Source: Microcella sp. (GTDB taxonomy: Bacteria > Actinomycetota > Actinomycetes > Actinomycetales > Microbacteriaceae). Taken from it: 38,526 bases of DNA. The notes below the pieces were generated by a model. That model did not search any database and had not been told where the DNA came from. It worked only from the letters and a program-made list of their open reading frames with translations. Where the stretch lies: assembly GCF_030645145.1 (NCBI RefSeq), contig NZ_JAUSMI010000161.1, positions 1-38,526 on the forward strand, read 5' to 3'. A program made the position numbers and the translations under genes. This document shows, in pieces, positions 1-7,927 of this stretch. Within the stretch, counting starts at the first letter, position 1. Every line of letters begins with the position of its first letter.

Positions 1-459
1 GGCGGCGGGCGTCGCGACCGGCGCGTCGCGGCCCGCGCCGTTGCGCCGCACGATGCGCGGCAGGACCGCGTCGGCGAGCGTCTCGGCGGCCCGCGCGAGC
101 CAGGCGGCGAGAGCGCCGGGCTCGAGCTCGTCGTCGGAGCCCATGATCGCCACCCACTCCCCCGTCGCGGCGTCGAGTCCGGCATTGAAGGGGCCGGACG
201 GCGAGCGGATGCCGTCGCGGTGCTCGAGAAGGCGGACGCGGGAGTCGTCGGCGAGCGCGCCGAGGCGGCCCGCGACGATCGCGGGGTCGAGGTCGTGGCA
301 GACCACGGTGACGCGGACGGCGATGCCATCGGCGCCGGCGAGCGCGGACGAGACCGCCCGCTCGACGGGCCGCTCGGCGCTGTGCACGGCGATCACGAGG
401 TCGATCGCCGGGTCGACGGCGGAGTCGCTCACGAGGTCGCCGCCGCCCGATTCCGCCAT
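1..459 (-). CDS. Family 2 glycosyltransferase, N-terminal part (cut by window edge)
   Basis: The first 153 codons of a GT-A fold glycosyltransferase are visible; the rest lies beyond base 1. The ATG at 459 is followed after about 20 residues by the GT2 opening strand DLVIAVHSAERPVERAV, then VRVTVVCH, SPSGPFNAGLDAATGEWVAIMGSDDELEPGA, where MGSDD is the position of the metal/nucleotide-binding DXD-type motif. It is clearly paralogous to the glycosyltransferase at 5043-6146 (shared DLVIAVH, RVTVVCH, RSP-GP-NAG and MGSDD blocks; roughly half identical over this part). It diverges from the wbpI-like gene with only 27 bp between starts, and a TAAGGT hexamer lies 7 nt before its ATG, so the mRNA may be leaderless. 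The sugar transferred is unknown. Confidence 0.85.
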   Translation of the reverse strand, partial: MAESGGGDLVSDSAVDPAIDLVIAVHSAERPVERAVSSALAGADGIAVRVTVVCHDLDPAIVAGRLGALADDSRVRLLEHRDGIRSPSGPFNAGLDAATGEWVAIMGSDDELEPGALAAWLARAAETLADAVLPRIVRRNGAGRDAPVATPAA

Positions 460-466
460 GACCTCG

Positions 467-472
467 ACCTTA
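467..472 (-). promoter_or_regulatory. Candidate -10 element of the leftward glycosyltransferase
   Basis: TAAGGT on the minus strand ends 7 nt before the ATG at 459, the spacing expected if transcription begins at the start codon. No convincing -35 is visible. It abuts the opposite-strand -10 candidate at 473-478. Confidence 0.4.
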
Positions 473-478
473 TAGACT
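473..478 (+). promoter_or_regulatory. Candidate -10 element of the wbpI-like gene
   Basis: TAGACT (within TATAGACT) lies 8 nt before the GTG start at 487, leaving no room for a Shine-Dalgarno sequence and suggesting a leaderless transcript. No clear -35 is seen. Confidence 0.45.
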
Positions 479-486
479 CGGCCGTC

Positions 487-1545
487 GTGCGAATCATCAG
501 CGTCGTCGGCGCCCGCCCCCAGTTCGTGAAGCTCGCGCCGATCGCGCGGGCCGCCACCGAGGCCGGCGTCGAGCACGTGATCGTGCACACCGGCCAGCAC
601 TACGACCCGATCATGAGCGACGTCTTCTTCGACGACCTCGGGATCCCCGCCCCCGACCTCCACCTCGGCATCGGCTCGGGCAGCCACGGCCACCAGACCG
701 GCGCGATGCTCGGCCCGCTCGAGGACGCCTTCCTGCAGCACCGCCCCGACTGGGTGCTCGTCTACGGCGACACCAACTCGACGCTCGCCGCCGCGGTCGC
801 GGCCGTGAAGATCCACCTGCCCCTCGCCCACCTCGAGGCGGGCCTGCGCTCGTTCAACCGCCGCATGCCGGAGGAGCACAACCGCGTGCTCACCGACCAC
901 GCCGCCGACCTGTGCCTCGCGCCCACCGAGCAGGCGATGACCCACCTCGCGGCGGAGGGGCTCGCCGACCGGTCGGTGCTCGTCGGCGACGTCATGACCG
1001 ACGTGCTGTTCCAGGTGCGCGACGCCGCCGCCGACCGCGGAGCCTCCCCGATCGCGCACGCGCCGGGCACGTACTCGATCGCGACCATCCACCGCGCCGA
1101 GACGACCGACGACCGCGATCGCCTCGCGGCGGTCCTGGATGCTCTGCGCTCGCTCGACCACCCCGTGGTCCTGCTCGCCCACCCCCGCCTGGTTGCGCGG
1201 GCCGCCGAGTTCGGACTCGAGCTCGAGGGCGGCTCGCTCACGTCGCAGACGCCGCTCGCCTACCCCGACCTCGTCGCCGCCGTGCAGTCGAGCCGCGGCG
1301 TCGTGACCGACTCCGGAGGCCTGCAGAAGGAGGCGTTCCTGCTCCGCGTGCCGTGCACGACGGTGCGCACCGAGACCGAGTGGGTCGAGACCGTCGCCCT
1401 CGGCTGGAACGTGCTCGCGCTCACGAGCGACGAGATCCGCGCCGCGGCATCACGACCGGCGCCCGCGCCGACGGACGAGGCACCCTACGGCGACGGGTTC
1501 GCCGCCGGGCGGGTCATCGAGGCGCTGACGTCATCGCGTCGCTGA
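487..1545 (+). CDS. wbpI: Non-hydrolysing UDP-sugar 2-epimerase (WecB family, WbpI/WlbD subtype)
   Basis: A 352-residue cytosolic epimerase of the WecB/GT-B fold family. The start is taken as GTG 487 because the family N terminus (IISVVGARPQFVKLAPI) begins there; upstream in-frame codons overlap the divergent gene. Subtype clues are GARPQFVK instead of WecB GTRPEAIK, the SHGHQTGAML segment, and EAGLRSFNRRMPEEHNR, which resemble Pseudomonas WbpI and Bordetella WlbD, the epimerases acting on UDP-GlcNAc(3NAc)A, more than classical UDP-GlcNAc 2-epimerase. The DSGGLQKEAFLL nucleotide-binding motif and the YGDTNSTLA segment are present. Four other enzymes of the same pathway lie at 11743-14434 and 15607-16902, which supports the substrate assignment. 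Classical UDP-GlcNAc to UDP-ManNAc epimerisation remains the alternative. Its 3' end faces the next gene with a 2-nt gap. Confidence 0.88.
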   Translation: MRIISVVGARPQFVKLAPIARAATEAGVEHVIVHTGQHYDPIMSDVFFDDLGIPAPDLHLGIGSGSHGHQTGAMLGPLEDAFLQHRPDWVLVYGDTNSTLAAAVAAVKIHLPLAHLEAGLRSFNRRMPEEHNRVLTDHAADLCLAPTEQAMTHLAAEGLADRSVLVGDVMTDVLFQVRDAAADRGASPIAHAPGTYSIATIHRAETTDDRDRLAAVLDALRSLDHPVVLLAHPRLVARAAEFGLELEGGSLTSQTPLAYPDLVAAVQSSRGVVTDSGGLQKEAFLLRVPCTTVRTETEWVETVALGWNVLALTSDEIRAAASRPAPAPTDEAPYGDGFAAGRVIEALTSSRR

Positions 1546-1547
1546 GC

Positions 1548-2696
1548 TCATCGCGGGGCTGAGCCGCTGATCGCGGCGAGGGCGAGCGCCCACTCCTCGA
1601 CCTGGGTGTCGGAGGAGAGCGCCTGCGCCGAGCGGTCCGCGGCGAGCTTCCACTGCCGCACCTGGTCGACGTCGATGCCGTCGAGCACCCGGCGCAGGGC
1701 ATCCCCATCGAAGCCCCCGCACACGGCGCCCAGCCCGCGCTCATTGACGATCCACGACATCTCGGGCGAGGGGCCCACGATGATGCCGAGCCGGGCCTGC
1801 ACGTAGTCGAAGAACTTGTTCGGCAGCGCGTTGGCGTTGTTGAAGTTGACCGGGGGCAGCAGGTGCACCCCGACGTCGAACCGGTTGAGGGTCTCGTGCA
1901 GCTGGTCGTAGGCGACGGGCGGGTGCAGGGTGATGCGGGTCGAGTCGGCTACGCGGGCGCGGATCCGCTCCAGGTACGCCGGATCGTTGGGCGTGAGGTA
2001 CAGGTCGAGCGAGACGTCGGCGATCGTGCCCTCGACGCCGTCGATGATCGCGTCGATGCCGCGGTCGGCGAGCGCCGCCCCGCTGTGCACGATCCGGATG
2101 CGCCCGGTCGCGGTGGCCTCGGATGGCGTCAGATCGCGGTAGGGGGCGGCGTTCGTCACGACGATCGGGTCGAGGCCGAACCGGGCCCGGTACTCGCGGG
2201 CGATGCGGGTGCCCACCGTGCTCGTCGAGGCGACGCCGACGACGAAGCGGCGCAGCTGCCAGCGGACGAAGGGGGCGACGAAGATCCGCCAGCGCGGAAG
2301 ATCCTCCTTCTGCCGGGGGGCGTACTCGTGCAGGTCGGCGTGGATGCGCTGCGGCCCGACGACCTGCCGCGCGAGACCCGCCGCCTCGACGTCGTTCGCG
2401 AGCACCAGATCGACTTGCAGCCCCTCGAGCAGTCGGCGCGCCTCGGCGATCGCCGGGTTCCCCCAGTACGCCCGGCGGTACTGACGCGCGATGAGGGGGA
2501 CGCGCGGCCAGCGCCAGAGCGGGAGCTCCTCCGGCACCTCCCGATGGTCGACGACTCCCTCGGGGGCGGGGCCGTAGCCGAGGGTCGTGACGGCGTAGTG
2601 GTCGCGGAAGCGCACGATCTGCTTGAGCACGCGGGCGTCGGAGACGAGGCGCGAGAACGAGATGATGAGCAGGCGCGGGCGGTCGGCGGCGGTCAT
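1548..2696 (-). CDS. GT-B glycosyltransferase, tandem paralogue 1
   Basis: A 382-residue GT-B glycosyltransferase, last gene of the six-gene leftward operon. The N-terminal domain opens with LLIISFSRLVSDARVLKQ; the donor half carries the LPNKFFDYVQARLGIIVGP block that takes the place of the usual EPFGLV-type donor motif, and IHADLHEY lies at the domain centre. ATG 2696 is chosen because it overlaps the upstream stop as ATGA and aligns with its neighbour. The gene at 2693-3826 is a paralogue throughout its length (SDARVLKQ / TDARVLKQ, GYGP-P-GV, DLHE, TPNDP / MPNDP, LPNK, VQARLG), so the pair arose by tandem duplication. Donor and acceptor cannot be read from sequence. Confidence 0.85.
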   Translation of the reverse strand: MTAADRPRLLIISFSRLVSDARVLKQIVRFRDHYAVTTLGYGPAPEGVVDHREVPEELPLWRWPRVPLIARQYRRAYWGNPAIAEARRLLEGLQVDLVLANDVEAAGLARQVVGPQRIHADLHEYAPRQKEDLPRWRIFVAPFVRWQLRRFVVGVASTSTVGTRIAREYRARFGLDPIVVTNAAPYRDLTPSEATATGRIRIVHSGAALADRGIDAIIDGVEGTIADVSLDLYLTPNDPAYLERIRARVADSTRITLHPPVAYDQLHETLNRFDVGVHLLPPVNFNNANALPNKFFDYVQARLGIIVGPSPEMSWIVNERGLGAVCGGFDGDALRRVLDGIDVDQVRQWKLAADRSAQALSSDTQVEEWALALAAISGSAPR

Positions 2697-3826
2697 CGGG
2701 TCCCCTCCAGCATGCGAGCGAGCCGCGTGCGCCATCCGTCGACCGCGACCTCCGCCGACAGCTCCTGAGCGGCGGCGTGCGCCGCCTGCTTGAAGGCGGC
2801 GACCTCCTCATCGGTCACGGTCGAGATGACGCGAGCCAAAGACTCCGCCGTGAAGTCGTCCGTCACGACGCCGAGGCGATGAGCCTCCACGTAGTGGGCC
2901 ATCTGCGGCGTCGGTCCGATGAGGACCCCGAGGCGGGCCTGGACGAAGTCGAACAGCTTGTTCGGCAGCGCCCACTCGTAGTTGCGCGTCGTCGGAGGGA
3001 GCACGAACACGCCGAGGTCGTAGTCGTTCAGCCGCTCGACGAGCTCGCCGTACGGGACGGGCTCGCGCACCCGGACCCCCGGCACGGCCTCGGCGAGGTC
3101 TCGGAGCTCCTGGAGATGCCCGGGGTCGTTGGGCATGAGGAAGAGGTCGAGCTCGACCGCTCGACCGGAGAGCGCGACCGCCTCGATGAGCAGCTCGAGC
3201 CGCCGGTTGCGCAGGCAGACGCCGCTGTGGACGAGGCGCAGAGGGTGCCCGACCGGGGTCGGCCGCAGATCGGCGAACGGAGTCGCGTTGATGACGACGC
3301 CGACGTCGACGCCGCTGAGGCGGGAGTACTCGTCGGCGATGATCGGGGCGACCGTCGTGACGGCCGCCGCCCGCGGCAGGGAACGGCGCACGATCCGGAG
3401 GAGGACGGGCCGGACCCAGCGCATCCACCCCGCGTCGTTCGAGTGCTGACCCGGGCTGAACTCGTGCAGATCCGCGAGCACGCCCGCCGTCGACCGCACG
3501 TGCAGCGCGGTGGGGAGCGCCTCGATATCGTCGGCGATGATCGCATCGAAGCGGCGACCGCGGAGAGCGGAGGCGGCCCACGAGACCGCCGGCGACCGTC
3601 GCAGCGCGAGCGCGCCGAGCCGCAGGACGAGGAGCTTCGGGGCGAGGGGGAAGACGGAGAGACCGTCCGGGATGCGGATGTGCTCGCGGACGCCGTCGGG
3701 TCTCGGACCGTACCCGCAGGTCACGACCTCCCCGAACTCGCCGGCGAGACGCACCTGCTTGAGCACGCGCGCATCGGTCGCGATCGGCGAGAACGAGAGG
3801 ATGAGGATGGTGCGCGCTTCGGGCAT
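2693..3826 (-). CDS. GT-B glycosyltransferase, tandem paralogue 2
   Basis: A 377-residue GT-B glycosyltransferase. Motifs are ILILSFSPIATDARVLKQ at the N terminus, GVLADLHEFSPGQ near residue 130, and WALPNKLFDFVQARLGVLIGPTPQM in the donor domain. ATG 3826 with GGGAGA about 8 nt upstream gives a terminus matching its paralogue at 1548-2696. An in-frame GTG at 3856 that overlaps the upstream stop (GTGA) and has GAGG 8 nt ahead is a credible alternative adding 10 residues. Its stop overlaps the next start by 4 nt, so translation is probably coupled along the operon. Specific sugar unknown. Confidence 0.85.
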   Translation of the reverse strand: MPEARTILILSFSPIATDARVLKQVRLAGEFGEVVTCGYGPRPDGVREHIRIPDGLSVFPLAPKLLVLRLGALALRRSPAVSWAASALRGRRFDAIIADDIEALPTALHVRSTAGVLADLHEFSPGQHSNDAGWMRWVRPVLLRIVRRSLPRAAAVTTVAPIIADEYSRLSGVDVGVVINATPFADLRPTPVGHPLRLVHSGVCLRNRRLELLIEAVALSGRAVELDLFLMPNDPGHLQELRDLAEAVPGVRVREPVPYGELVERLNDYDLGVFVLPPTTRNYEWALPNKLFDFVQARLGVLIGPTPQMAHYVEAHRLGVVTDDFTAESLARVISTVTDEEVAAFKQAAHAAAQELSAEVAVDGWRTRLARMLEGTR

Positions 3827-3852
3827 CGGCTCATTCTCCCGCACGGACCGCG

Positions 3853-5046
3853 TCACGCCTGCGACCTCGGCTCGGATCCCAGCGCGAGCACGCGACCGAT
3901 GACCGAGGCCGACAGCGACCCGTCGTGAACCCGCCGGACGAACTCGGGCCCGCGAGCCGCCGACGCGAGCGCGGCGGACGGGTCGGCGGCGAGCTCGCGC
4001 AGCAGCCGGTAGAGCCCGTCCGGCGACGACGACAGGATCGGGGGCCGGAGCCCCGAGGCCGCGTCGACGCGATCCGCGACGCGCTCGTCGACGCTCCCGA
4101 TGACGATGCGCCCTGCCGCCATCGCCTCGACGGCGGCGACGCCGTAGCTGCCCAGCCGGAACTGCTCGAGCACGACATCCGCCCCGCGGACGACCGCGGG
4201 CATCTCGGCGTGCGGAACGCCCTCGATGCGCCGGTACTCGATGACGCCCTCCGCGGCGAGGGTGCGGACGATCGGCTCGACGAGCTCGGAGCCCTTGATC
4301 GGTCCGCTGCTGGGAGCGTGGACGACCCGCAGGAGGCCGCCACGCTGAGGAGGAGGAGGCTCCATCGCCCAGAGCGCCGGGTCGACGACGACGGGGAGCC
4401 AGGTGGCCCCGGGCACGTCGTCGAGCAGGTCGGGAGTGGAGACGAGGGAGGGCACCCCGCTGCGCGCGGCGAGCCGCCGATTGCGGGTGGCGATCGCGTC
4501 GAGCTCACGGTGCGGCCACGAGGCGTCGGCGTAGGGCGAGTGCGCGTGCTCGCTCGCGTGGCGGCGGCCGTCTCGGATGTCGCTGCCGTGCCAGAGGAGA
4601 GCGGTGGTGATCCCCGTGCCGGCCAGCCAGCGCAGGTCGCGCTCGACGTCGCCGCGCACCCCTCCCGCGAGGATCGGCCGCCCGCTCTCGAGCAGGACGT
4701 GGGTGACGCTCTCCGCCATGGCGACCCGGAGGGCGCTCTGCCAGTCGCGCGACCAGGTGAACACCGGCGGCGGCACGAGGATCCCGACGTCGTGCGCGAA
4801 GCCGCCCGGTCTGCCGACCTGCAGCGACAGCGCCGCCACGCCATCGAGCTCCCGCTCGATCGAGCGGGCCCATGCCTCCCCCTGCCCGGCCGCGTTGACC
4901 GGCGCGACGAGCACGCGCGCTCGCGACGACGGCGGGAACTCCGGCACGGACGGCGGCGCGCTCGGATCGAACGAGCGCTCGCGCGGGAGGAGGCCCGCGA
5001 TCACTCGATCCGGCACGAGACGCGAGAGGGCGCCCAGCACGGTCAC
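3853..5046 (-). CDS. Glycosyltransferase-like protein (GT-B, divergent)
   Basis: A 397-residue protein with a GT-B-like layout. An N-terminal Rossmann-like half includes ARVLVAPVNAAGQGEAWARSIE and LLWHGSDIRDG. A C-terminal half has VVHAPSSGPIKGSELVEPIV, IEGVPHAEMPAVVRGADVVLEQ and YGVAAVEAMAAGRIVIGS; the last is the usual family 1/4 donor-site motif with E and G positions kept. GTG 5046 overlaps the upstream stop as GTGA and has GGGAGG just before it; GTG 5058 is an alternative. It is weakly similar to its operon partners and lacks the LPNK block, so it is an independent lineage. The role in glycan assembly is inferred from the operon. Confidence 0.75.
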   Translation of the reverse strand: MTVLGALSRLVPDRVIAGLLPRERSFDPSAPPSVPEFPPSSRARVLVAPVNAAGQGEAWARSIERELDGVAALSLQVGRPGGFAHDVGILVPPPVFTWSRDWQSALRVAMAESVTHVLLESGRPILAGGVRGDVERDLRWLAGTGITTALLWHGSDIRDGRRHASEHAHSPYADASWPHRELDAIATRNRRLAARSGVPSLVSTPDLLDDVPGATWLPVVVDPALWAMEPPPPQRGGLLRVVHAPSSGPIKGSELVEPIVRTLAAEGVIEYRRIEGVPHAEMPAVVRGADVVLEQFRLGSYGVAAVEAMAAGRIVIGSVDERVADRVDAASGLRPPILSSSPDGLYRLLRELAADPSAALASAARGPEFVRRVHDGSLSASVIGRVLALGSEPRSQA

Positions 5047-6146
5047 GCCGCCTCCCACCGATCGATCCGGTACAGGACGAATCGGCGGAGCGTGGATTCA
5101 CGATCGACCGCGCGACTGGGCGAGCGCGGGAGAGTGCGCCGGACCCAGGAGTCCGCGTCGGCGGCGGAGGCGGCGGTCAGCACCGCGTCGATCCCCTCGG
5201 CATCGGCGCGCGCCGCGGTCTCCAGCACGGACCGATCGGCGCTGCTGAAGGGATCGAGGACCGCCGGCGCGAGCGCGACAGCGTCGCGCACCGACGCGGC
5301 GAGCGCGGCGCGGTCGGACTCGCTCCAGACCCCCGGGTCGCGGCGCGCCCTGATCGCGCCCAGCACATGGATGCGAAGCAGTTTGATCGCGATCGCCCGG
5401 CGCATGGGGCGGGCGAGCGCGGCCACCCACTCCTGCGCGAGCAGTCGGCGGATCGGCTCGAGAGCGACCTCCGCGGGCCGGGGCGCCACCGTCACGCGGT
5501 CTGCGGCGTCGTCTCCGATCACATAGGCGGGCAGATGCACGGGGAAGTCGATCCGGATCGGCTGCGACCACAGCCAGGTGCTCAGCTCGAGGTCGACGCC
5601 GGCCGGAAGCCCCTTCACGAACGGCTCCGTCCGGCCGGCGAGGAGCGCGCGCCTGATCAGGGCGAGCGGAGAGCTGCGGTAGTAGAGGCGATCGAGCACG
5701 GGGTGCAGCGCGCGGCGGCGGCGCCACCGAGGGAGCGGGTTGCGGAGGAGCTCTCCGGATTGGTGCCGCAGCGGCACGATGAGCACGTCCGGCCCGCCGT
5801 TCTCGACCGCGGCGAGGTAGGCCGCGATCGCGCCCGGCTCGAACCAGTCATCCGAGCCCATGACGGCCACGAACTCGGCGGTCGCCGCCGTCACCCCGGC
5901 ATTCAGCGGACCGGCGGGGCTGCGGACCCCGTCCAGGTGCGGGATCAGTCGCAGGCGGGCATCGATGCCGTCGAGCTCGGCGCGGATGACCTCCACGGGC
6001 ACCTCGTGGCACACCACCGTCACGCGGACCCGCGGATCCTGCGTGTCCTCCAGCACCGAGCCGACCGCGCGACGGACGGGACGATCGGCGTTGTGGACGG
6101 CGATCACGAGGTCGAGGAGCAGGGGCTGCTCGGGGCCTCCGGTCAT
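5043..6146 (-). CDS. Family 2 glycosyltransferase
   Basis: A 367-residue GT-A glycosyltransferase. The catalytic domain occupies about residues 10-130: LLDLVIAVHNADRPVRRAV, RVTVVCHEVP, SPAGPLNAGVTAATAEFVAVMGSDDW, with MGSDD at the DXD position. The C-terminal 200 residues are largely helical without obvious membrane segments. ATG 6146 overlaps the stop of the ABC transporter gene by 4 nt. It is paralogous to the truncated gene at 1-459, so two such enzymes flank the wbpI-like gene and the paralogous GT-B pair. Acceptor and donor unknown; it probably adds one residue of the glycan moved by the co-transcribed flippase. Confidence 0.87.
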   Translation of the reverse strand: MTGGPEQPLLLDLVIAVHNADRPVRRAVGSVLEDTQDPRVRVTVVCHEVPVEVIRAELDGIDARLRLIPHLDGVRSPAGPLNAGVTAATAEFVAVMGSDDWFEPGAIAAYLAAVENGGPDVLIVPLRHQSGELLRNPLPRWRRRRALHPVLDRLYYRSSPLALIRRALLAGRTEPFVKGLPAGVDLELSTWLWSQPIRIDFPVHLPAYVIGDDAADRVTVAPRPAEVALEPIRRLLAQEWVAALARPMRRAIAIKLLRIHVLGAIRARRDPGVWSESDRAALAASVRDAVALAPAVLDPFSSADRSVLETAARADAEGIDAVLTAASAADADSWVRRTLPRSPSRAVDRESTLRRFVLYRIDRWEAA

Positions 6147-7927
6147 GCGGGGGCGAGTCCGGACAGGGTCGCCTGGACGGCGAACTCGGGCACGGACGCC
6201 ACGAGCTCATCGAACGTGCCGCGGGCGACGACCCGGCCGCCGGCCATGAAGCACACCTGGTCGCTGTCGCGGATGGTCGAGAGCCGGTGCGCGACCGCGA
6301 CGACCGTCACCTCGCCGCGCAGCTCGCGGATCGCCGCCGCGACATCCGACTCGGTCTTCGTGTCGAGCGCGCTCGTGGCCTCGTCGAGCACGAGGACGAG
6401 CGGGTCGTCGAACAGCGCTCGCGCGATGCCGAGCCGCTGGCGCTGCCCCCCGGAGAGCGACATGCCGCGATCGCCGACGCGCCCGTGGATGCCGCCCGGC
6501 CGCGACGCGATGACGTCCCAGAGCTGCGCACGGCGGAGCGCCTGCTCGACGCGGGCCTCGTCGATCTCGCCCTCCCAGACGAGCGCCACGTTCTCTGCGA
6601 CCGTGCCGTCGAACAGCGCGACGTCCTGAGGCACGTAGCCGACGCGGGAGCGCCAGTCGGCGAGGACATCCTCCAGGCGCTGATCACCGACGGTCGCGGT
6701 GCCGGAGGACGGCACGAGCAGACCGAGGATCAGGTCGACGAGCGTCGACTTGCCCGCGCCGGACGACCCGACGAGCCCGAGGCTCGAGCCCATCGGCAGC
6801 CGGAGGGAGACCCCCTCGAGCGCGGGCGTGTCCGCGCCCGGATACGTGAAGGAGACGTCGACCAGCTCCAGCGCATCGGGCTCCCCCTCGATGGGGTCGT
6901 GGCCGATGGTCTCCGCGTGCTCGATGTAGGCCTCGGCCTGACGGATGTCCTGGATGACCGCGTGGACCTGCGGGACGTTCGCGTGCGTCGAGGTGACGAT
7001 CGCCTGGAACCCGGTGAGCGAGGGCACGAGCCGGAAGCCCGCGACCCCGAATAGGGCCACGGCCGCGAAGGCTTCGGTGAGCCCGCCGCCGATGTAGGCG
7101 ACCCCGCCGACGAGCAGGAAGCCGCCGACGAGAGCGGCGTCGAGCACGTACTTCGGCACCGAGCCGAGGAAGGAGATGTTGGCACGGGCGCGGGTCGTGT
7201 GGATCCGGTTGTCATGAATGACGCGCGCGACCTCGCCCGCCTTGTCGGCGAGAGTGATCTCCTTGAGAGCCGAGACCATATCGGTCATGAGTCGCGCGAC
7301 CTTGAAGGAGTAGTCGCGATTGACGCGCCCCGCCTGGATGGATCGACGCGACACGACGAGGTAGAGAAGGGCGGCGATGGAGCCGAGATAGAGGACGGTG
7401 ACGAGGGCGGTCACCGGCTGTGCGACGACGAGCACCACGAGCACGGCGGCGAACGTCGTCAGCAGACTCGGCAGCGTCGAGACAGGAAGCAAGAACCCGG
7501 CGGTCACGTTGGCGATCCCGACATCAGCCATCCGCACGAGCTGCGAGGTGTTCCGCTTCAATCGCTCCGTCCACGGCGCCCGGATGTACGCATCGAAGAG
7601 CCGGTCGCCGATCTCGAGCTCGAATCGGGCGAAGCGACGCGTCGCGAACCACTGCAACGCCATCGAGAAGGTCGACTTGGCGATGATGAGTCCGGAGACG
7701 ACGACGAGGATCCAGACGTACCCCTCGACCTCGACCGTTCCCACGAGCGGAAGCTCGACCGGACGACCGGCGACCATCGCCCCGAGCGAGAGCGCCAGGA
7801 GCGCAAGCGCGCTGATGTCGATGAGAGCGAGGGCGCTCGTGACGATGATGTAGGCGATCAGGAAGTGAACGGCCCGCGGAGGCAGATGAGGGAGGATGCT
7901 CTTCAGCGTGCGCCAGATGAGGATCAT
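6143..7927 (-). CDS. ABC transporter with fused membrane and ATPase domains (PglK/MsbA-like flippase)
   Basis: A 594-residue half-transporter. The membrane domain (about 1-330) has roughly six hydrophobic helices, including residues 20-50, 70-90, 150-195 and 260-300. The ATPase domain follows: Walker A GSSGAGKST at about 387-395, YVPQDVALF Q-loop, LSGGQ signature near 491-495, Walker B LVLVLDEA near 509-516 and an AHRLSTI switch histidine. ATG 7927 overlaps the previous stop (ATGA). The type IV exporter architecture between glycosyltransferase genes recalls PglK, which flips lipid-linked oligosaccharides. It most likely moves an undecaprenyl-linked glycan to the outer face of the membrane; export of a lipid or other substrate cannot be excluded. 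Confidence 0.88.
   Translation of the reverse strand: MILIWRTLKSILPHLPPRAVHFLIAYIIVTSALALIDISALALLALSLGAMVAGRPVELPLVGTVEVEGYVWILVVVSGLIIAKSTFSMALQWFATRRFARFELEIGDRLFDAYIRAPWTERLKRNTSQLVRMADVGIANVTAGFLLPVSTLPSLLTTFAAVLVVLVVAQPVTALVTVLYLGSIAALLYLVVSRRSIQAGRVNRDYSFKVARLMTDMVSALKEITLADKAGEVARVIHDNRIHTTRARANISFLGSVPKYVLDAALVGGFLLVGGVAYIGGGLTEAFAAVALFGVAGFRLVPSLTGFQAIVTSTHANVPQVHAVIQDIRQAEAYIEHAETIGHDPIEGEPDALELVDVSFTYPGADTPALEGVSLRLPMGSSLGLVGSSGAGKSTLVDLILGLLVPSSGTATVGDQRLEDVLADWRSRVGYVPQDVALFDGTVAENVALVWEGEIDEARVEQALRRAQLWDVIASRPGGIHGRVGDRGMSLSGGQRQRLGIARALFDDPLVLVLDEATSALDTKTESDVAAAIRELRGEVTVVAVAHRLSTIRDSDQVCFMAGGRVVARGTFDELVASVPEFAVQATLSGLAPA

Noticed and set aside
3925-5526. Long plus-strand open frame of over 500 codons opposite two glycosyltransferase genes
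   Set aside because: Its composition is Arg/Asp/Gly-rich without motifs, it spans two real genes joined by a GTGA overlap, and third-position GC supports the minus strand.
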